Source: CAXBNB01 sp040151475 (GTDB taxonomy: Bacteria; Bacteroidota; Bacteroidia; Cytophagales; Cyclobacteriaceae). Taken from it: DNA of 64,000 bases. Of the stretch, positions 52,366 to 61,551 are shown piece after piece; the stretch's first letter is position 1, and every line of letters starts with the position of its first letter. The translations under genes and the position numbers were made by a program. The DNA is taken from positions 1-64,000 of the forward strand of contig NZ_JBDKWG010000120.1 of NCBI RefSeq assembly GCF_040151475.1, given 5' to 3'. The notes beneath the pieces were generated by a model that was not told the origin of the DNA, did no database searches, and was given only the letters and a program-made list of their open reading frames with translations.

Positions 52366-52673
52366 TTTGTATGGCTTAAATTTTGTGCAAAAGTAGCACT
52401 GACTGTTGGCTGAAGGTTGGTCAAAACTTTTATGAAATATTTATCATTTTGAATCTTCCTGAGCTTTGAATTAACATACAGGTAACATAAAATCTTGCAT
52501 TTTTCACTTAGAAAGACAAACTATAATAATTGACCCAATCAGGAGATTTAATCGTATTTTAACAATGATAACATTTAGATAATATTAGTACTGTTCACGA
52601 TATCCGGATTTCAGGAAAATAAAAAACCCCAGCTGAATCAGCCGGGGTTTCACAATCATATTTTTAGCCTTTA
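52366..52673. other. 308-nt intergenic region upstream of the TonB receptor
   Basis: Contains the TACTTTTG -7 element for the receptor (minus strand, 52388-52395; no -33 at standard spacing) and the terminator of the preceding lipoprotein gene (52621-52650). The terminator and the separate -7 box suggest that the two genes are not simply read as one message. Otherwise AT-rich with no gene. Confidence 0.55.
52621..52650 (-). terminator. Terminator after the beta-helix lipoprotein gene
   Basis: On the minus strand AAACCCCGGCTGA and TCAGCTGGGGTTT pair over 13 bp with one G-U pair, followed by a T run. A strong hairpin 23 nt after the stop codon. Confidence 0.8.
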
Positions 52674-54515
52674 TTATAGCAAATCTAAGGCGTAAGATAA
52701 AGTCCAGTTATTCCAAACAGTTACATCAGAGGCACCTGTTGCTGTACCATCTGTTATTTTGCCTTCAGCAGCAGTTTGATCTACAGCAGGCACTGTACAA
52801 GTTACAGGGGTAGCAGCTCCATCATCAGATTCTGTGTAAACTGATACCGAACCAAAGTCAACATCTGTAAACGTCAGGCTTGGAGTTGCGTCTGTTAAAT
52901 TTGTAAAAGAATCTGACTTAGCAGTAGTACAATTAGTGTAGCTCGCCCTGATATAAATTTTTGCATCATCATATCCTGTCCAGAGTACATTGCTTACGGC
53001 AGCCATAGCTTTAGATTTGAATGTTGCAGCTCTTCCCTCACCGTCAACAGACTTGATAGTTCCGTCTTTGAGAGTAAACTGGCCATTCAAAGCACCTTCA
53101 GGGCCGTCAATTTCCAAACCATCGTTACCAGCAGAAGACTGAATCAACATAAAGTTGCTGATAGTTCCGCTATATGCCTGATCAACATCCAGCCCATCAT
53201 CACCTTGAAATGCAATGATTACATTAGAGATATCTACTGTACCTCCGAAAAATTCTATACCATCATCCAGGTTGGCAATTATCTCTATATTTTTCAAAAC
53301 AGTTCCTTTACCTACTCCACCAAGGGTCAACCCATTGATGTCTTTTCCAGCCACAGGATCAATAGTAGTACCACCGTGACGGATAGATACATACTGTAGT
53401 TCTCCAGAATCATCATCCTCGTCTGTTCCACCATATAGTCCAAGAGGTTCGCTTGCAGGAACACCTTCAATTTGTGCTTCCGTTCCAGATCCTACTGAGA
53501 CAGGTGCTTTACCCAACAATACTACTCCACCCCATAACTCACTATCCGTTTCATCAAGGTTAGGACTCGTAATACGCCCAGGGAAAATATCATCCAAAAC
53601 AGTAGTGAAAATGATAGGCTTAGTTGGTGAACCAACCGCTTCTATTTTACCACCTCTGGCAGCATACAATCCTGAAGCATTCGTTCCTGTTCCGGTTTGT
53701 CCTTTTATTACGGTTCCTTCATTAATTGTAAGTACAGCTCCTGATTCAACAAAAATCTTTCCTGTTAATACATAAATTTTATCAGCAGTCCAGGTAGTGG
53801 CAGTGGTAATGTTGTTGCTTACAGTTACTTCTTCAAATTCAGGGTAAGCCAAAGTAAGCACTTGTGTAAAAGTTGCTACATCTCCATCTCCATCAGTCAA
53901 TGTAAATTTGATTTCAGTAGTTCCAGCCAATGTTTCAATATCAAATTCCTGGGAAAAAGATGCTGTATAAGGAGAGGTTTCCGCAGAAATATCTAAATCA
54001 TCAACCAATACATCTCCACCTACGATCTCAACTCTCCAGGTATCAAACCCGTCTTCTGCTGTCAGAACAATGCCACTTATTGAATAAGTTTGACCAACAG
54101 TAGTTGATCCGGTAGTAGTAATACCAGCAATAGTTGGTACTGCACTTGCAGAGATTGTGATAACCGCAGTAGATACCTGAGTATCGCCTTCATTATCAGT
54201 TATGGTTAAGATTACTGAACCAGCTCCTACAGTAGCTCCTGCAGTGAATGTAACAGTAATAGTACCTGATTCAGCATCGGCAGTTCCGTCAGTTGTGATA
54301 GTAGCAGTACCACCTGTGGCAGTTACTGAAGAACTTTTGAAACCAGCGGCTGCAGCATAAGTAAAGTTTAACGCCACTTCATTAGACACTTGTACTGAAG
54401 AAGCACTTGGAGGTGTCAGGGTTGGAGCATCCAGGTTCACCGGATCGTCTTCACCACATGATACTGCGAAAAGCATTGTTCCAGCTATTAATGCCAGTGT
54501 TAAAATCTTTTTCAT
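52674..54515 (-). CDS. Large surface lipoprotein with Ig-like and beta-helix parts
   Basis: A 613-residue lipoprotein from ATG 54515 (lipobox AVSC, Cys20; a TTG nine codons upstream is unlikely). Thr/Ala/Ser-rich strand repeats follow, suggesting two or three Ig-like domains (about 28-245). The rest resembles a right-handed beta-helix: IFVESGAVLTINEGTVIKGQ, then YAARGGKIEAVGSPTKPIIF and VSIRHGGTTID. Such proteins accompany TonB receptors in Bacteroidota; general databases have sometimes labelled them inaccurately as transporters. Function probably binding of an extracellular substrate, but unproven. Four Cys residues in the last quarter are unusual for a surface protein. Confidence 0.72.
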   Translation of the reverse strand: MKKILTLALIAGTMLFAVSCGEDDPVNLDAPTLTPPSASSVQVSNEVALNFTYAAAAGFKSSSVTATGGTATITTDGTADAESGTITVTFTAGATVGAGSVILTITDNEGDTQVSTAVITISASAVPTIAGITTTGSTTVGQTYSISGIVLTAEDGFDTWRVEIVGGDVLVDDLDISAETSPYTASFSQEFDIETLAGTTEIKFTLTDGDGDVATFTQVLTLAYPEFEEVTVSNNITTATTWTADKIYVLTGKIFVESGAVLTINEGTVIKGQTGTGTNASGLYAARGGKIEAVGSPTKPIIFTTVLDDIFPGRITSPNLDETDSELWGGVVLLGKAPVSVGSGTEAQIEGVPASEPLGLYGGTDEDDDSGELQYVSIRHGGTTIDPVAGKDINGLTLGGVGKGTVLKNIEIIANLDDGIEFFGGTVDISNVIIAFQGDDGLDVDQAYSGTISNFMLIQSSAGNDGLEIDGPEGALNGQFTLKDGTIKSVDGEGRAATFKSKAMAAVSNVLWTGYDDAKIYIRASYTNCTTAKSDSFTNLTDATPSLTFTDVDFGSVSVYTESDDGAATPVTCTVPAVDQTAAEGKITDGTATGASDVTVWNNWTLSYALDLL

Positions 54516-54612
54516 TTCTTTTTTAATTAGATTAAAATTCAATTTTTAACTTTTTATTTGTTCGGCAAAATTGAATCTTAATTGTTAACAGGTGAGGAAC
54601 TGCCTGTTATAC

Positions 54613-54646
54613 TTAGGTTAAATAATGAGGGCAATTGTTAACCTAA
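54613..54646. promoter_or_regulatory. Perfect 9-bp dyad upstream of the lipoprotein gene
   Basis: TTAGGTTAA (54613-54621) and TTAACCTAA (54638-54646) are exact complements 16 nt apart, about 100 nt upstream of the lipoprotein ATG. It could be an operator or a weak hairpin after the moxR gene. No factor can be named. Confidence 0.3.
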
Positions 54647-54803
54647 TTTTATGATTGTTAAGAAATTGTAAAGGAGGCTCAATTGGACTACTCCAAGGAA
54701 ATTAAATTTAAAAGCCAGCTTTTTTCGAAGAAGCAATTCCTTCCGTCATGTGATTTTAGAATACTGAATTACAGTAAGATAGTTTATACCGTTCAGTAGC
54801 GAA

Positions 54804-55799
54804 CTACCTGTTAATATTAATTTTTTTCAACAGCGTGTCGATAATATGGTGAGTGGTTACTCCATCAGCTTCAGCTTCATAATTGAGGATGATTCTGTGG
54901 TTCAACACGTCATCTGCGATTTCCTTGATGTCTTCTGGCAAGACAAAATCACGCCCTTCAAGATAAGCCACTGCTTTCGCTGCAAGGTTGAGATTAATGG
55001 AGGCACGGGGAGATGCTCCAAATTGGATGTAATGTGCTTCTTCCTTCATTCCATATTGTTCAGGATCTCTGGTTGCAAACACCAGTTCTATTATATATTT
55101 CTCCAGTGATTCTGAAAGCTTAATGCTATTGATTTCATCCCTTATGCCAAATACATCCTCTTTTGTCAACATGGTCTGCACTTCTCCTTTAAATCCCAGG
55201 TTAGACATCCTTCTCATGACTTCTAATTCGTCCTCTTTTGAAGGATAGTTCACATGCACTTTCATCATGAATCTATCTACCTGAGCTTCCGGCAATGGAT
55301 ACGTTCCTTCCTGATCCACAGGGTTTTGTGTAGCCAACACCAGAAAAGGGCGGTCGAGTTGATAGGTAGTCTCACCAATAGTTACTTGTCGTTCCTGCAT
55401 AGCTTCCAGCAGGGCTGACTGTACTTTCGCCGGTGATCGGTTCACCTCATCTGCCAGTATCAGATTGGAAAATATCGGCCCTTTTTTTACCTCGAAATTA
55501 GAAGCTTTTTGGTTGTAGATCATGGTACCAATCAAATCTGCCGGCAGCAAATCAGGTGTAAACTGTATCCTTTTAAAATCCAGGTGCAACACATTGGCCA
55601 GCGTGTTTACCGTAAGCGTTTTCGCAAGCCCTGGAACCCCTTCGAGCAGGATGTGGCCTTGAGTAAACAGTCCTATCATCAGCCTATTGACCATGTACTC
55701 TTGCCCTACTACCACCTTCTTCATCTCTTCAAAGACACTTTTAATCTTTTCCTGATGTTCTTTTTTCAAATCAATGCTTGCAGCTGCTTCCATGTTCAT
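54804..55799 (-). CDS. MoxR-family AAA+ ATPase
   Basis: A 331-residue AAA+ ATPase. Walker A GVPGLAKT lies at residues 54-61, Walker B and sensor regions in ILADEVNRSPAKVQSALLEAM and LATQNPVDQEGTYPLPEAQ, and FMMKVHVNYP follows. MoxR proteins act as chaperones that help activate or mature partner complexes, usually with DUF58/VWA genes next door. None is present here: the next gene downstream encodes a beta-helix lipoprotein. The start could be Met1 or Met3. A clear promoter lies upstream. Confidence 0.92.
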   Translation of the reverse strand: MNMEAAASIDLKKEHQEKIKSVFEEMKKVVVGQEYMVNRLMIGLFTQGHILLEGVPGLAKTLTVNTLANVLHLDFKRIQFTPDLLPADLIGTMIYNQKASNFEVKKGPIFSNLILADEVNRSPAKVQSALLEAMQERQVTIGETTYQLDRPFLVLATQNPVDQEGTYPLPEAQVDRFMMKVHVNYPSKEDELEVMRRMSNLGFKGEVQTMLTKEDVFGIRDEINSIKLSESLEKYIIELVFATRDPEQYGMKEEAHYIQFGASPRASINLNLAAKAVAYLEGRDFVLPEDIKEIADDVLNHRIILNYEAEADGVTTHHIIDTLLKKININR

Positions 55800-55821
55800 T
55801 TACTTATTTTTAAGAGGGTAG

Positions 55822-55851
55822 CAAAAATAAATTAAGTTTTGTAGATACAAA
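55822..55851 (-). promoter_or_regulatory. moxR promoter
   Basis: On the minus strand TTTG (55848-55851) and TATTTTTG (55822-55829) fit the -33/-7 consensus with an 18-nt spacer. The -7 box lies 22 nt before the ATG. Confidence 0.65.
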
Positions 55852-55928
55852 ATGATATTACCAAGCCTCTACCACCAATTCTGTTAAAAATTGTTAATTC
55901 GAGGTTTAATAGAGTGAGAATGACTTAT

Positions 55929-57431
55929 TTATTGATGGGCTGGCTTCAGTAAATCATTTACTGTCTTTACGGGATTGAAAGTAGAAAGTGGCACTTCCAC
56001 CATCACAGAATTCCAATTTGCCATAGAACCATTCCATAGTCCGGGCAATTCCTGCGCTTTTAAGTCTCTTCCACTTTTAGATTTACTGGTGATAAAACCC
56101 GTCTGGGGATCTCTGTGTTCCATTAGGTCATACTTGTTGCCATTTCGATCTTTTATTCCACACACCAAGTCGGTAGGGCTAAAATGTGTTGAATTCTTCA
56201 ACATATTTGCCTGATCAGGATTAGACAAATCTATTTGGGCTGTTTCTCCAATCTGTATGGCTTCTGTACCATCCTGATCTTTAACCCAAAAAGGCCCACC
56301 TCCCGGCTCTCCTGTGTTTTTCACCATTCCGCAAACACGAATCGGCCTATCAAGCTTAGATAACAAGTACTTTACTTTTTCTTGTGCATTCATATCTGCG
56401 TAACTTTCAGGTAATTTCAAATTTATTTTGTCTCTCAAAAATTGTTCTGATTCTTTAATTGCCGAATTCCCATCCTTCAACTTTTGCGTCAACTCAAATA
56501 CCTTGTCCTGAAGCTCCAAAAGCAATCCTCCAATCACCTGCTTATATAGTATGGTTGATTCTTTCAACTTGTCAGGCACCACATTGTCAACATTCTTAAT
56601 AAACACAACATCTCCATCCAGATCGTTCAAGTTACTCAACAGTGCTCCGTGCCCGGCAGGGCGAAATAGTATTTTTTCTTCTTCTTTAAATGGTTTATTG
56701 TCCAGATCAACTGCTATGGTATCTGTTGATTTTTTTTGCTGTGAAAAAGTTACTTCATAGGTAACGCCAGACAATTGCTCGTAATATGGTTTAATCTCAT
56801 TCACATGCTTTTCAAATTTCTCCTGATGCTCTGGAGAAACCGTAAAATGTAAGTACACAACATTCCCATCACTCACAGCGTATGATGCCCCTTCTGAAAA
56901 ATGCTCTTCAGCAGGGGTTCTCGTTCTATCTCCATATCTATGGAATTTCAACAGCCCCTTGGGCAAACTGCCATAGTCCATACCTTCTGAAGATAACAGC
57001 TCAGATATTACAGGACTATAATCCTTATCTTCCAACGCTTTTTCTACATTTATTCTCTTTGATTTCAAATTCGACACTAATTCATCATAAAATGCGAAAT
57101 TGCTTAGGCCTGCAATAAATTGCTGAACAGCCTTATTCTTTTCAAAATTCTTATCTTCTAAAAAAGCAAACAGTTCCTTGAACATTCTGCTGGCCGCTCC
57201 TGAAGCCGGGACAAATTTGATAATCTTTTTACTTTTTGATTTATCTACATACAACTGCTGATAGTGCTTGACTTCATCATCACTGAATTTGAGAATACCA
57301 TCTCCCACTGAAGCCGCTCTTCCCGCATTCAAAAAAGGAAATCCGTTAATAAAGTTCTCAACTTGCTGCTCAACCTGTGCTATGTCAGAACCTCTTTCTT
57401 CTATCTGCTTTTTTTCTTGTTCGCTAAACAT
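55929..57431 (-). CDS. DUF4301 family protein
   Basis: A 500-residue cytoplasmic protein typical of Bacteroidota (DUF4301). Markers are KIIKFVPASGAASRMFKELF (a sugar-nucleotide-transferase-like PASGxASR glycine loop, about residues 68-87), LPKGLLKFHRYG, LFRPAGHGALLSNLNDLDGD, and the late VCGMVKNTGEPGGGPFWVKD. The motif set recalls nucleotidyltransferases, so a sugar-nucleotide reaction is a guess only. It follows the glycogen synthase gene on the same strand; a -7-like TAGATTTG (57492-57499) lies between them, so it can be transcribed on its own. Confidence 0.82.
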   Translation of the reverse strand: MFSEQEKKQIEERGSDIAQVEQQVENFINGFPFLNAGRAASVGDGILKFSDDEVKHYQQLYVDKSKSKKIIKFVPASGAASRMFKELFAFLEDKNFEKNKAVQQFIAGLSNFAFYDELVSNLKSKRINVEKALEDKDYSPVISELLSSEGMDYGSLPKGLLKFHRYGDRTRTPAEEHFSEGASYAVSDGNVVYLHFTVSPEHQEKFEKHVNEIKPYYEQLSGVTYEVTFSQQKKSTDTIAVDLDNKPFKEEEKILFRPAGHGALLSNLNDLDGDVVFIKNVDNVVPDKLKESTILYKQVIGGLLLELQDKVFELTQKLKDGNSAIKESEQFLRDKINLKLPESYADMNAQEKVKYLLSKLDRPIRVCGMVKNTGEPGGGPFWVKDQDGTEAIQIGETAQIDLSNPDQANMLKNSTHFSPTDLVCGIKDRNGNKYDLMEHRDPQTGFITSKSKSGRDLKAQELPGLWNGSMANWNSVMVEVPLSTFNPVKTVNDLLKPAHQ

Positions 57432-57503
57432 AATGTTGTAATTGGTTTATTAGTTAAATGGTTTTGAGTTTAAAATTTGTGATTTCTATTACAAATCTAC
57501 CTT

Positions 57504-59327
57504 TTATGCCTCTATTGAAACACTTTCAGTAGCAAGCAAATAGGCTTTTTGATATTCGGAGTATAGATTTTTCCAATCAAAAACCTCAGAGAGGTCTTCA
57601 GATTTATTTCTCATAGTAATTCTTTCTTTTCTGGTCGTCTGAACAAATCTGAAAAGAATATTAGCCAAATCATCAGCCGAGTCATTAAAATCTTTTTTAG
57701 CTCTTTCAACTATGTACATGCCATGTTCCTCATTTCCTGTAGGCACATTTTTAATGTAATCTCCAAATCCGGATAAGTCGGATGTAACTGCAGGAACTCC
57801 ACTTGCCAAACACTCTACAGGTGTATATCCCCATGGCTCGTAGTAGCTTGGAAAGATTCCAAGATGGCATCCCCGTACAAATTCACCATAATCTAGTCCA
57901 AACAATGGACTGGAAGTAGAAATAAAATCAGGATGGTAAACAAATTTCACCCGGTCCTCTGCTTTATTCACCAGATTAGAATTTCTCAAAAATTGCAACA
58001 CTGCATCGTTGGTATCATCCACCAAATTGTGTGTGACAACACTTGGCAGATTACCCGTCTTCCAGGATTGTATGGTTCGTCTATACCTTAACCTCCAGTA
58101 ATCATCCACCATATCATTGAGTGATGGTAGTCTGTGGTCTTCCTGATTGCTGGCTGCATGTTGAAATAGCTTCTTTTTCACTAATTTTAATATGGAATCA
58201 CAGTTGTCATCTATTTCTTCGAGCACCGCTCTTGAGTTTAGCACATGTGGGCTAATAGAATGGACAGGTTGTTTGGTGACGATAAACATCACTACTGTCA
58301 TATCCGAGTTCGCCTCTTTCATTTTCCAATTGAGCCTGGCAAGAGCTTCAAGTGCTAAGTCATAGCCTTTGTTTCTATATTCAAACCTGCCAGAAGTGAA
58401 GAAGAAAAGTGTTTTATCCAGTTCAAACGAATAGCTCTGAAAAAAATGTCCCATCACAAAGTGTTGAATCTTTGTCTTGTATTTTTGATGGATATTTTGA
58501 ACTTCATGCAATACACTAAACCGCTCTATGTTAAGCCCATTAGGTAAAATTTGATCAGGTGCTCTGCCCAACAGGTGAATGCATTCCTGGCCTGTAACAT
58601 CACTCACCGTAGTGAAAATATGAGAACCATGTGCACATGCCCGTTCCAATCTAACAACAGCATCAATATTAAAATTCTTTGCCTCTACTTCCCAATTCAA
58701 AAATGGTAAATGATCATAAAAGAAAGGGTCATTCATAGCCAGGTATCGCCCCAGCATAGTGGCGTGGGTAGTAAAAACCGTTTTGACAGGAATCTGTTCT
58801 TTTCGTAAATCCGGGATGGCAGTACCAGCCATCCACTCATGAAAATGAGAAATAACCTGTACTCCGTCATCCAAACAAATCCTTGTCAATTCAGACAAGA
58901 ATATTTTTACCATATATCCAAATGCTAATACCTGATCCAACAATGGATCATGGTTTTTGAAATCTATATGGTGATTTTGATTGTAAAAATATTTGATATT
59001 CCCTAACTCATGCATCACAGAATAAGGATTGAACAAAACGGTTTTAGGTCTTCCAGACACAAGCCACGTACCATAATGTACTTCTAAACCCATCTCTCTC
59101 AACCGATCAACTGCTTTACTCATATTGCTATCGTCTGATTCAGCCGATTCAAAATCAGTAGCCACATTATGGTGTATGTATGGGCCTAACAACAAATAAT
59201 TGTCACCCCATTTGTCTATCATAACAGGCACCTTGGATCTGATCACAGTATAAATACCTCCTACCTGATTACAAACCTCCCAGGCCACCTCGGTTAAAAC
59301 CGTATTCTTCAATTGCTTCTTCTCCAT
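57504..59327 (-). CDS. Glycogen synthase, GT3 (eukaryotic-like) type
   Basis: A 607-residue glycosyltransferase of family GT3, the type known from animals and fungi, not the shorter GT5 GlgA of most bacteria. EVAWEVCNQVGGIYTVIRSK opens the N-terminal Rossmann half, VFTTHATMLGRYLA is the glucosyl-binding stretch, and FPSYYEPWGYTPVECLASGV the C-terminal nucleotide-sugar half. It is expected to use UDP-glucose to elongate alpha-1,4-glucan. The regulatory phosphorylation tails of animal enzymes are absent. GT3 forms occur in Bacteroidota. No branching enzyme or glycogen phosphorylase gene is in the window. Confidence 0.92.
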   Translation of the reverse strand: MEKKQLKNTVLTEVAWEVCNQVGGIYTVIRSKVPVMIDKWGDNYLLLGPYIHHNVATDFESAESDDSNMSKAVDRLREMGLEVHYGTWLVSGRPKTVLFNPYSVMHELGNIKYFYNQNHHIDFKNHDPLLDQVLAFGYMVKIFLSELTRICLDDGVQVISHFHEWMAGTAIPDLRKEQIPVKTVFTTHATMLGRYLAMNDPFFYDHLPFLNWEVEAKNFNIDAVVRLERACAHGSHIFTTVSDVTGQECIHLLGRAPDQILPNGLNIERFSVLHEVQNIHQKYKTKIQHFVMGHFFQSYSFELDKTLFFFTSGRFEYRNKGYDLALEALARLNWKMKEANSDMTVVMFIVTKQPVHSISPHVLNSRAVLEEIDDNCDSILKLVKKKLFQHAASNQEDHRLPSLNDMVDDYWRLRYRRTIQSWKTGNLPSVVTHNLVDDTNDAVLQFLRNSNLVNKAEDRVKFVYHPDFISTSSPLFGLDYGEFVRGCHLGIFPSYYEPWGYTPVECLASGVPAVTSDLSGFGDYIKNVPTGNEEHGMYIVERAKKDFNDSADDLANILFRFVQTTRKERITMRNKSEDLSEVFDWKNLYSEYQKAYLLATESVSIEA

Positions 59328-59674
59328 ACTTTAATGATTTGATAGTTATAGTAAGTGGTCAACATCTCCTTATCAACTATAAATTAGACCTTTTACTCAA
59401 GGGAGTTCCTTTCGACATGTTGATTTTTCAGTTTAGAATTTAATAAATCTATTATTAATTCAGCAACATTTCACCTGCGTGAACCAGATTTTCCGTCTTT
59501 TTTTTATTTTTTTTTTCAAAACTCAAAACTCCAATTCATCACATAAAAAAATCTGTTTCAAATCTCCAATTTTCTCCGGTCACGTTCCACCTTTTATAAA
59601 TAAATAACTAGATTGTTCGGTTGAAAACTTAACTATTAAGTTTTATTACTAACCAGAGCAAAATTTATAATTCT
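59328..59674. other. 347-nt divergent intergenic region
   Basis: Lies between the glycogen synthase gene (minus) and the isomerase-like gene (plus). AT-rich with A and T runs near 59500-59550. I see no convincing -33/-7 pair, repeat or reading frame. Both divergent promoters must lie here. Confidence 0.5.
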
Positions 59675-60655
59675 ATGAAAAGAAGAAAATTTATTGAAAA
59701 CTCTTCCAAAACTATGGCGGGGCTATCAATCTTAGGTCTGTCTTCCTGCACCAACAATTCGAAAAGCCAAGACAAAAAACAAATAGAAACAGTCGAGAAA
59801 GCCGTAGCTGCCGGATTATTTTTTAAGATATCGCTAGCTCAATGGTCTCTACACAGACAACTCTTCGCTAAAGAATTGGACAACCTCGATTTTGCAGCTA
59901 AGGCACGAAGTTTTGAAATAGATGGAGTCGAATATGTCAACTCTTTTTTCAAGGACAAAGCAAAAGACAAAGTTTATTTGAACGAAATGAATAAAAGAGC
60001 GGATCAGGAAGGTGTGAAAAATGTACTTATAATGATAGATGGCGAAGGTCAACTTGCAACTACAGACGATAAAAAAAGAACAGAAGCTGTAGAAAATCAC
60101 TACAAATGGGTAGATGCTGCGGTTCATTTAGGGTGTCACGCTATCAGGGTAAATGCAGCGGGTGATGGCTCGCCTGAAGATCAAAAAACTGCTGCAGTAG
60201 ATGGTCTTGGCAGGCTTGCCACTTTCGGTGCAGAGAAAAACATCAATGTTATCGTAGAAAATCATGGAGGGATGTCTTCCAATGCAGAATGGCTGACAGA
60301 CGTGATGAAGCAAGTGAATTTACCCAACTGTGGTACACTGCCTGATTTTGGCAACTTCTGTATTTCGAGAGGTAAGGATGCTGATGGCAAAACAATCTGT
60401 CAAGAAGAATACGATAAATATAAAGGAGTAGAACTAATGATGCCTTTTGCCAAAGCAGTAAGTGCTAAAACCCATGATTTTGATGCCAACGGAAATGAAT
60501 CAGAAATCGATTATAAAAAAATGATGTCTTATGTAAAAGATGCAGGATACACCGGATATGTAGGCATAGAGTTTGAAGGAGGAAATGTAAGTGAAGAAGA
60601 AGGAATCATTCTTACCAGAGACTTACTGAAAAAAGTAGGTTCAAGCCTGAGCTAA
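59675..60655 (+). CDS. TIM-barrel sugar isomerase/epimerase-like lipoprotein
   Basis: A 326-residue secreted protein. The N terminus has a twin-arginine start (KRRKFIENSSKTMAG) followed by a lipobox LSSC with Cys25, so probably exported folded and lipidated. The body fits the xylose-isomerase-like barrel (AP endonuclease family 2): DGVEYVNSFF, AIRVNAAGDG, VIVENHGGMSSNAEWL with the metal Glu, LPDFGNFC, and late GYVGIEFEGG with another acidic ligand. Substrate is unknown. It is followed 36 nt later by a DUF1080 protein, a common carbohydrate-related pairing. Confidence 0.85.
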   Translation: MKRRKFIENSSKTMAGLSILGLSSCTNNSKSQDKKQIETVEKAVAAGLFFKISLAQWSLHRQLFAKELDNLDFAAKARSFEIDGVEYVNSFFKDKAKDKVYLNEMNKRADQEGVKNVLIMIDGEGQLATTDDKKRTEAVENHYKWVDAAVHLGCHAIRVNAAGDGSPEDQKTAAVDGLGRLATFGAEKNINVIVENHGGMSSNAEWLTDVMKQVNLPNCGTLPDFGNFCISRGKDADGKTICQEEYDKYKGVELMMPFAKAVSAKTHDFDANGNESEIDYKKMMSYVKDAGYTGYVGIEFEGGNVSEEEGIILTRDLLKKVGSSLS

Positions 60656-60691
60656 AACGAAAAATACAGTACACATACAATAAACAAAATC

Positions 60692-61417
60692 ATGAAAAAC
60701 AAATTCTTAATTATATGCCTGATCGCCTCATCGCAATATGTGCTGGGACAAACTAAAGACCCAAAAGACACGGAAGTATGGGAACCTGAACCAAGAGTAG
60801 TAAAAACAACCAGCATGGCAGCTCCACCAGAAGATGCCATTGTGCTATTTGATGGAAAAAACCTGGATGAATGGGTTTCGGTAAAAGGTGGCAAGGCGAA
60901 ATGGGACCTTAAAGACAATGCCATGATTGTAAATGGTACAGATGGCATAAAAACAGTGAGGTCATTTGGAGATGCGCAAATTCATATCGAATGGCGAACT
61001 CCAGCTGAAGTAAAAGGTGATGGCCAGGGGCGTGGCAACAGTGGTATTTTTCTGCAATCCAATTATGAGCTTCAGGTTTTGGACAGCTACGGAAACAGAA
61101 CTTATTCCAACGGACAAGCTGGTGCTATCTACAAGCAGACTATGCCACTGGTAAATGCATCTAAGGGGCCGGGAGAATGGCAGGTTTATGATATTATCTA
61201 TAAAGCTCCGGTATTTAATGATGATGGCATAAAAGTATCATCAGCATATATCACTGTGTTTCACAACAATGTACTGATTCAAAACCATACCGAAATAAAA
61301 GGTACTACTCCATATGTCGGACTGCCACAAAACAAGGCCCACGGGAAATTACCTCTTATGTTACAGGATCACTCCAACCCAGTGAGCTATCGAAATATTT
61401 GGATTAGGGAATTATAG
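60692..61417 (+). CDS. DUF1080 (3-keto-disaccharide hydrolase) domain protein
   Basis: A 241-residue secreted protein (signal peptide ends YVLGQ, about residue 20). The DUF1080 jelly-roll core begins at about 48 with AIVLFDGKNLDEWVSVKGG. The core includes GDAQIHIEWRTPAE, GRGNSGIFLQSNYELQVLDS, and a C-terminal LPLMLQDHSNPVSYRNIWI. The family includes glucoside 3-ketosugar hydrolases and lectin-like proteins. Together with the upstream isomerase-like protein it may process oxidised sugars in the periplasm, which is inference. No terminator hairpin is obvious downstream. Confidence 0.88.
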   Translation: MKNKFLIICLIASSQYVLGQTKDPKDTEVWEPEPRVVKTTSMAAPPEDAIVLFDGKNLDEWVSVKGGKAKWDLKDNAMIVNGTDGIKTVRSFGDAQIHIEWRTPAEVKGDGQGRGNSGIFLQSNYELQVLDSYGNRTYSNGQAGAIYKQTMPLVNASKGPGEWQVYDIIYKAPVFNDDGIKVSSAYITVFHNNVLIQNHTEIKGTTPYVGLPQNKAHGKLPLMLQDHSNPVSYRNIWIREL

Positions 61418-61551
61418 ATATCAGAAAGTAATTGAACGAACGATTAAACCCTCTTGTCTTATTTATTCGGATTTTGTAAGAAAGCTTTTGGTTATTTAAA
61501 CTTTAGAGTCATGTAATTGATTTTTTCATAGTCTTAAATAAGTCTAATAAA

